Shown: positions 5,973 through 9,571 of the stretch, piece after piece | Numbering within the stretch: position 1 is the stretch's first letter | Layout: the number at the start of each line of letters is the position of its first letter | Assembly (NCBI GenBank): GCA_902783405.1 | Contig: CACZQZ010000061.1 | Coordinates: forward strand, 1-9,571 | Length of the DNA: 9,571 nt | Origin: an uncultured Erysipelotrichaceae bacterium | GTDB taxonomy: Bacteria > Bacillota_I > Bacilli_A > RF39 > UBA660 | Direction of reading: 5' to 3' | Program-made: the position numbers and the translations under genes | The notes under the pieces: model-generated | What the model saw: only the letters and a program-made list of their open reading frames with translations | Told to the model about the DNA's origin: nothing | Databases searched by the model: none

Positions 5973-7145
5973 ATGGAAAAAATAATTTTAATTAAATATG
6001 GTGAATTAACAACTAAAAAAGCAAATCGAAAAATTTTTGTAAAAATGTTAGAACAGAATATTAGAAATATTTTGAAAGATGAAAATGTAAAAATTATAAG
6101 TGACCGAGTACGCATGTATATTGAAGGAGAAAACTTAGATAACATTGCCAAAAAATTGACAAAAGTTTTTGGATTACATGGTATTGTTTTATGCTATAAG
6201 GTAAATACTAATATTGATGAAATACAAAATGTAGTATCTATGATTTTAAATGTATCCGATGCAAAAACTTTTAAAGTTATTACAAAAAGAGCTGATAAAT
6301 CCTTTGAAATACCTAGTATGGAATTTAATACAATTATAGCTACCTTTATTTTAAAAAACTTTGATAGAAAAGTAGATGTACATGAACCAGAACTTCCTAT
6401 TCATATTGAAATAAGAAAAGAAGGGACTTTTATTTATACCAACGAAATAGAAGGAATTGGTGGATATCCAGTTGGAGTTCAAGGGAAAGGTTTACTTATG
6501 CTTTCTGGTGGAATTGATTCTCCCGTCGCAGGTTATTTAGCTTTAAAAAGAGGAATTACTGTAGAAGGAATTTATTTTGAATCTCCTCCACATACTAGTT
6601 TAGAAGCTAAAAATAAAGTGATTACTTTAGCATCTATTTTAAATGAGTATTCTGGAAATTTTAAAGTACATGTTGTACCTTTTACCAAATTGCAAGAAGA
6701 AATTTATAAAAATGTTCCTCATGATTATATGATAACCATAATGAGAAGAATGATGTATCGAATAGCTGAAAAATATGCAAAAAAAATAAAATGTAAAATA
6801 CTAATTAATGGTGAAAGTATTGGGCAAGTTGCTAGTCAGACACTAGATAGTATAGCTGTTATTAGTGAGACTGTTCATATACCAGTCATTAGACCTGTTG
6901 CTTGTATGGATAAATTAGAAATTATTGCTTTAGCAAATAAAATAAATACATATGAAACAAGTATTTTACCATTTGAAGATTGTTGTACTATTTTTGTACC
7001 AAAACATCCGGTTATACATCCTAATTTAGAAAAAGCAAAAGAGTATGAAAAAATGATTGATTTTGAGCCATTAATTGATGAGTGTATTAATAACATAGAA
7101 GTTATAACAAAACTAGAAAACAATAATTATAACGAATACTTATAA
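5973..7145 (+). CDS. thiI: tRNA 4-thiouridine synthase ThiI
   Basis: Adenylates uridine 8 of tRNA and receives persulfide sulfur from a cysteine desulfurase to form 4-thiouridine; in some bacteria the protein also serves thiazole (thiamine) synthesis. The 390-residue length matches the short form. An N-terminal ferredoxin-like region (about 1-60) leads to a THUMP RNA-binding domain (about 60-165). A PP-loop ATP pyrophosphatase domain follows, with the nucleotide motif SGGIDS at 178-183 in LLMLSGGIDSPVAGY. ESIGQVASQTLDS (281-293) and FEDCCTIFVPKHP (334-346) are family signatures; Cys337/Cys338 lie where the family's conserved catalytic-region cysteine is expected. There is no C-terminal rhodanese domain, the part that carries the sulfur in E. 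coli ThiI, as is usual in Bacilli. No cysteine desulfurase gene is adjacent, unlike nifZ-thiI in B. subtilis. The next genes are spore SASPs. Confidence 0.96.
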   Translation: MEKIILIKYGELTTKKANRKIFVKMLEQNIRNILKDENVKIISDRVRMYIEGENLDNIAKKLTKVFGLHGIVLCYKVNTNIDEIQNVVSMILNVSDAKTFKVITKRADKSFEIPSMEFNTIIATFILKNFDRKVDVHEPELPIHIEIRKEGTFIYTNEIEGIGGYPVGVQGKGLLMLSGGIDSPVAGYLALKRGITVEGIYFESPPHTSLEAKNKVITLASILNEYSGNFKVHVVPFTKLQEEIYKNVPHDYMITIMRRMMYRIAEKYAKKIKCKILINGESIGQVASQTLDSIAVISETVHIPVIRPVACMDKLEIIALANKINTYETSILPFEDCCTIFVPKHPVIHPNLEKAKEYEKMIDFEPLIDECINNIEVITKLENNNYNEYL

Positions 7146-7173
7146 ATAACCAAAAATTACCAGTAAAAAAAAT

Positions 7174-7202
7174 GTATGAAATTATCTTTTGTACACATTC
7201 TA
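7174..7202 (+). promoter_or_regulatory. Sigma-G-like promoter of the first SASP gene
   Basis: GTATG (7174-7178) fits the forespore sigma-G -35 pattern (gHATR), and CATTCTA (7196-7202) fits its -10 pattern (CATnnTA), with a 17-nt spacer. Transcription would begin near 7209, just before the ribosome binding site. This agrees with known SASP regulation in the late forespore. No sigma-A-type promoter is evident here. Confidence 0.6.
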
Positions 7203-7212
7203 TTAGTGTACA
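7190..7212. repeat. Inverted repeat spanning the SASP promoter -10
   Basis: TGTACAC (7190-7196) is the exact reverse complement of GTGTACA (7206-7212), separated by 9 nt. Most of the putative sigma-G -10 box lies in the gap and the right arm ends at the first base of the Shine-Dalgarno. In DNA it could be an operator; in RNA, if transcription began further upstream, it would be a hairpin just before the ribosome binding site. Confidence 0.6.
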
Positions 7213-7220
7213 GGAGGTGA
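7212..7220 (+). promoter_or_regulatory. Near-perfect ribosome binding site of the first SASP
   Basis: AGGAGGTGA is a full complement to the 16S 3' end, 5 nt before ATG 7226. It fixes the start there rather than at an in-frame ATG at 7172, and suits a protein made in large amounts in the forespore. Confidence 0.9.
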
Positions 7221-7225
7221 AAACA

Positions 7226-7432
7226 ATGAATAACAAAAATAACAAATTTGTTGTACCAGGAAGTAAACAAGCTATTGAACAAATGAAATATGAAATCGCT
7301 AACGAACTTGGTGTAACTATGGGACCTGACGCTACTTCAAGAGCTAATGGATCTGTTGGTGGAGAAATCACTAAAAGATTAGTTCAAATGGGTGAACAAC
7401 AATTAGGAAGTAGATCTTATCAAGCAAAATAA
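7226..7432 (+). CDS. Alpha/beta-type small acid-soluble spore protein (SASP 1)
   Basis: A 68-residue DNA-binding spore protein. SASPs coat forespore DNA, shift it toward an A-like form, protect it from UV and heat, and supply amino acids after germination. Family signatures: VVPGSKQAIEQMKYEIANELGV (9-30 overall), containing the GPR protease site at Glu23-Ile24, and NGSVGGEITKRLVQMGEQQL (41-60), the second conserved DNA-contacting helix. Length is typical. It sits right after thiI, as sspA does in B. subtilis, but has its own sigma-G-like promoter, strong ribosome binding site and terminator. This places the organism among endospore formers. Confidence 0.96.
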   Translation: MNNKNNKFVVPGSKQAIEQMKYEIANELGVTMGPDATSRANGSVGGEITKRLVQMGEQQLGSRSYQAK

Positions 7433-7440
7433 ATAAAATC

Positions 7441-7467
7441 AGGCAGATTACCACTGTCTTTTTTTAT
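7441..7467 (+). terminator. Terminator between the two SASP genes
   Basis: AGGCAG (7441-7446) pairs with CTGTCT (7454-7459), six pairs with one wobble, 7-nt loop ATTACCA, then a T tract (7459-7465). Readthrough may feed the second SASP gene, for which I see no clear sigma-G promoter. Confidence 0.7.
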
Positions 7468-7490
7468 TATAGAAGTAAGGAGAGTGAAGT

Positions 7491-7676
7491 ATGAGTAAAA
7501 ATAAATTAGTTGTACCAGGAAGTAGGCAAGCTATTGAAAATTTAAAATATGAAATTTCTAGAGAACTTGGAATTACATTAGGAGCAGAAACTACTTCTAG
7601 ATTAAATGGTACTGTTGGTGGAGAAATGACCAAACGATTAGTTGAACTTGGAAAACAGTATTATACAAATAGATAG
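7491..7676 (+). CDS. Alpha/beta-type small acid-soluble spore protein (SASP 2)
   Basis: A 61-residue paralogue of the preceding SASP, close enough in sequence to indicate a tandem duplication. It keeps VVPGSRQAIE (7-16), the GPR cleavage site in KYEISRELG (Glu21-Ile22) and NGTVGGEMTKRLVELG (39-54), but differs in the tail (KQYYTNR) and is shorter at both ends. The Shine-Dalgarno AAGGAG (7477-7482) lies 8 nt before ATG 7491, weaker than that of SASP 1. The 58-nt gap between the two genes holds a terminator and no recognisable forespore promoter, so this copy may be expressed by readthrough and at a lower level (inference). Confidence 0.95.
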   Translation: MSKNKLVVPGSRQAIENLKYEISRELGITLGAETTSRLNGTVGGEMTKRLVELGKQYYTNR

Positions 7677-7681
7677 AATGT

Positions 7682-7707
7682 AAAGCATCTAAAAAAAGAT
7701 GCTTTTT
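7682..7707 (+). terminator. Terminator after the SASP pair
   Basis: Perfect 9-bp stem AAAGCATCT (7682-7690)/AGATGCTTT (7697-7705) with a six-A loop and T tract to 7707. Starts 5 nt after the SASP 2 stop. Confidence 0.9.
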
Positions 7708-7746
7708 AAGTGGATTAAAAAAATTAAAAAATTTTTAAATTTTCTA

Positions 7747-7775
7747 TTGTATTATTTTATTAAATTTATTAAAAT
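7747..7775 (+). promoter_or_regulatory. Promoter of the 395-residue protein gene
   Basis: TTGTAT (7747-7752), a 17-nt spacer and TAAAAT (7770-7775) form a sigma-A-type promoter. A- and T-tracts just upstream (7717-7743) could act as an UP element. This unit therefore looks vegetative and separate from the spore genes. Shine-Dalgarno GAGGGG (7793-7798) precedes ATG 7805. Confidence 0.6.
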
Positions 7776-7804
7776 AAGAATGCAACTAAAAAGAGGGGAT
7801 TAAA

Positions 7805-8992
7805 ATGATTGATAAGGAATTGTTGCAAGACTTAGAAAATATAAGAAAAATTTATCAAGATAAAGATTTGACTGATGAACAAAAAAAAGTATTAAATAAT
7901 GGTATAAATTTATGGATTCTTGAAATCAACATTAAAGCTTATGAAAGCAGTTTAAGCAAACATGAAGAGAAAAATCAAGATAATAAATTACAATATTTGA
8001 AAACAACTGAAAAAAGATTATATAATCGTTTATTAAGGTGGTTAAAAGAAAAAACACGAAATCAAAGTTTTTTTGATGAAAAATTAGTTGTATCACCTTT
8101 AGATAAAAAAAATATTATTTCATATCAATATAATGAACAATTTACCTTGAATTATCCTGTTTTAATGAGATTATGTAAAATTTTACAAAATGAAGAAAAT
8201 ATCAAAATTATTAAGGATTATTTTACAATTTTTAATGAATTTGATGATACTTCAAAAGATGTATTTTTAACTCTTCAAATTATTAATTTCTTAGAAGAAA
8301 ATTATACGGACGTTCAAAAGTATTACAATATTCGTCATGATATAAATAATTTGCCCGAAATTTATTTTAATATGAAAGAATATGAAAACATAAAAAGAGA
8401 ATGTGAAAAATATGAAAAAATGAATGTTATTGAAAAGAAATTTTATCAAAAAAAAATAAAGATACTGCTATTAAAATTAACGAATTTAGAGAAATTATAT
8501 AGTCAGTATCAGGAAAAAGAAATGAAAAAGAAAGAAATGAATAAAGATTTAGAAAAAATCAAAAAAAAATTAGAAGAAAAAGGATGGTTTGATTTGATTA
8601 GTGATATACCAAGAAATCGAGTATATCAATATATAAGTCTTTTTGAAAACAATCAATTTGAAAGTTTTAAATCTGATTTAGAGGATACAATTATAAAACA
8701 AAAAAAATTAAAAATTGAAAAAATGGATTATATAAAAGAATATTCTCTCGATCCTTATATGATAGATTTATTACAAAATAACGAAAAATTAGCTAACCTT
8801 ATTAGAAAAATGGCTAACGATAAATATATTTGCATTTTATTATTTATATTAAAAGGTTTTCATGATTTAAAAAACTTGTCTTTTGATGATATAAAAGATA
8901 TTTTAAATCAAAAAAGTATTGAAAATTATGAATTAGAAGTAGGTCAATTCATTGAAAATGAAAAAGTAAAGATAAAACAAATTTGTTCATAA
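7805..8992 (+). CDS. Hypothetical charged helical/coiled-coil protein, 395 residues
   Basis: I do not recognise this protein. It is rich in Lys, Glu, Asn and Ile, almost wholly predicted helical by eye, with no signal peptide, no membrane span and no catalytic motif. Residues about 1-85 are charged helices. About 110-180 are more hydrophobic and could be a globular helical part. About 188-262 has long heptad-like runs (EYENIKRECEKYEKM, then KEMKKKEMNKDLEKIKKKLE) typical of a coiled coil. After a turn at IPRNRVY (268-274) there is a C-terminal helical region (about 275-395). The Cys residues (124, 200, 343, 394) do not form a metal motif. It lies between the spore genes and another unknown gene, with its own sigma-A-type promoter, so co-function with either neighbour is not shown. 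Confidence 0.85.
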   Translation: MIDKELLQDLENIRKIYQDKDLTDEQKKVLNNGINLWILEINIKAYESSLSKHEEKNQDNKLQYLKTTEKRLYNRLLRWLKEKTRNQSFFDEKLVVSPLDKKNIISYQYNEQFTLNYPVLMRLCKILQNEENIKIIKDYFTIFNEFDDTSKDVFLTLQIINFLEENYTDVQKYYNIRHDINNLPEIYFNMKEYENIKRECEKYEKMNVIEKKFYQKKIKILLLKLTNLEKLYSQYQEKEMKKKEMNKDLEKIKKKLEEKGWFDLISDIPRNRVYQYISLFENNQFESFKSDLEDTIIKQKKLKIEKMDYIKEYSLDPYMIDLLQNNEKLANLIRKMANDKYICILLFILKGFHDLKNLSFDDIKDILNQKSIENYELEVGQFIENEKVKIKQICS

Positions 8993-9068
8993 AACTAAAA
9001 AATATAATTATCATATTTTGTTTGTATGTAAAAAATAAAATTTTAAGATTATGAGTATAATTCTGTTT

Positions 9069-9094
9069 AAAAAGAAAATCTTTCTTTTTTTTTT
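9069..9094 (+). terminator. Weak AT-rich terminator
   Basis: AAAAAGAAA (9069-9077) can pair with TTTCTTTTT (9081-9089) around a 3-nt loop, followed by more T to 9094. Only one G-C pair is present, so this is a weak candidate for ending the 395-residue gene's transcript. The rest of the 133-nt gap from 8993 holds only AT-rich sequence before the next promoter. Confidence 0.4.
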
Positions 9095-9103
9095 CTCTTG
9101 TTA

Positions 9104-9109
9104 TATAAT
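9104..9109 (+). promoter_or_regulatory. -10 box of the last, partial gene
   Basis: A perfect TATAAT ends 16 nt before ATG 9126, the same close spacing as upstream of the 404-residue gene. The -35 region (about 9081-9086, TTTCTT) is poor, so the promoter call rests mainly on the -10. Confidence 0.5.
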
Positions 9110-9125
9110 GAAAGTGGGTGGTACT

Positions 9126-9571
9126 ATGGCAAGATATGAATTAGTTGCAAAAGACCGAACATCAGATAAATGGTATGTTATTAAACTGAGAAATCAAAAA
9201 ACAAATCAAACGAAAGAGAAGAATGATTTGTTTGAGATAGATGCCGTAACTTCAATACATAAAAGTGAAGAAGAATTAAAACAATATATTTATGAACGAG
9301 GATGTATTCCAAATACCAATGTAGATTTTAAAATAAGATATGTAAGTAATCATGAATATAAATATTTAAATATTTATGTAAATGAACCTTTAATAGCTCG
9401 TACTAGTTTTTCTTTAATAAGGAAAAAAGATAAAAATCAAAAAACAAAAGTTGATTTTAATCCATCAGAGATGAGATTATTTTATGCTAATGTATTATAC
9501 TGTATGAGGGATAAAGAGATAAGTAAATTGTTAAGTCAGAACAAATATGATTTAGTTCCATATATGATACG
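9126..9571 (+). CDS. Partial hypothetical protein (5' part only)
   Basis: The frame stays open from ATG 9126 to the end of the window, giving 148 complete codons of a longer protein. It starts MARYELVAKDRTSDKWYVIK and is hydrophilic and lysine-rich, with no signal peptide or membrane segment in the visible part. The opening looks like a small beta-rich domain, followed by a charged helix (SEEELKQYIYERG, about 47-59) and more strand-like segments (FKIRYVSN, YLNIYVNEPLIART). A helical part begins around PSEMRLFYANVLYCMRDKE (113-131). I cannot assign a family. The ribosome binding site is imperfect (GGTGGT, 9117-9122), but the frame and the -10 at 9104-9109 support this start. Confidence 0.75.
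   Translation, partial: MARYELVAKDRTSDKWYVIKLRNQKTNQTKEKNDLFEIDAVTSIHKSEEELKQYIYERGCIPNTNVDFKIRYVSNHEYKYLNIYVNEPLIARTSFSLIRKKDKNQKTKVDFNPSEMRLFYANVLYCMRDKEISKLLSQNKYDLVPYMI

Noticed and set aside
5957..6151. Minus-strand open frame over the start of thiI
   Set aside because: Antisense to a clearly recognised gene; no family signature or start signal.
6875..7123. Minus-strand open frame over the end of thiI
   Set aside because: Antisense shadow of the conserved ThiI C-terminus.
7146..7225. Riboswitch-like leader between thiI and SASP 1
   Set aside because: Only one short hairpin is present; no conserved core of a known riboswitch class (for example TPP, tempting beside thiI) is visible.
7102..7371. 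Minus-strand open frame over the thiI end and SASP 1
   Set aside because: Antisense to an unmistakable SASP gene. The similar minus-strand frame at 7448-7633 opposite SASP 2 arises because the SASPs are paralogues, not because an antisense gene is conserved.
1..9571. CRISPR array, defence cluster, toxin-antitoxin pair or insertion sequence
   Set aside because: I looked for regularly spaced repeats, transposase or nuclease motifs and small overlapping toxin/antitoxin pairs and found none; the only overlapping pair is the zinc-ribbon/PrsW one.

Overview
The window comes from a very AT-rich, low-GC Gram-positive bacterium. TGG encodes Trp and TGA is used as a stop (for example at 1056-1058), so the standard bacterial code applies and this is not a Mycoplasma-type genome. 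Two alpha/beta-type small acid-soluble spore proteins (SASPs) point to an endospore former, probably in the Bacilli/Erysipelotrichia/RF39 neighbourhood; that placement is inference. All genes seen are on the + strand.

Left edge (1-270): the first 70 bases end in a tRNA/tmRNA-like 3' end (T-loop, acceptor strand, CCA) that has no matching upstream half, followed by a terminator. It looks like the attR scar of an element lying to the left. A complete tRNA-Leu(GAG) with its own terminator follows.

Membrane pair (471-1699): a zinc-ribbon/DUF2628-like membrane protein overlaps a PrsW-family intramembrane protease by 4 nt (ATGA), a translationally coupled operon.

Poorly known genes (1792-3668): a divergent HAD-like protein and a 404-residue protein I do not recognise, each apparently with its own promoter.

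Core RNA genes (3763-7145): rnr (RNase R) and thiI (tRNA 4-thiouridine synthase, without a rhodanese domain), each with its own promoter and separated by a terminator.

Spore genes (7226-7676): two tandem SASP genes directly after thiI. The first has a sigma-G-like promoter whose -10 lies in the loop of an inverted repeat. B. subtilis also has sspA beside thiI, so the neighbourhood looks old.

Right edge (7805-9571): a 395-residue charged helical/coiled-coil protein of unknown function, then a partial gene of unknown function running off the window.

The architecture is compact: mostly single-gene units, short 5' leaders (the -10 box ends 16-29 nt before the start codon) and promoters that overlap the preceding gene's terminator hairpin. 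I see no clearly new multi-gene system. The points most worth following are the att-like scar, the inverted repeat over the SASP promoter, the promoter/terminator overlap before the HAD-like gene, and the unknown proteins.
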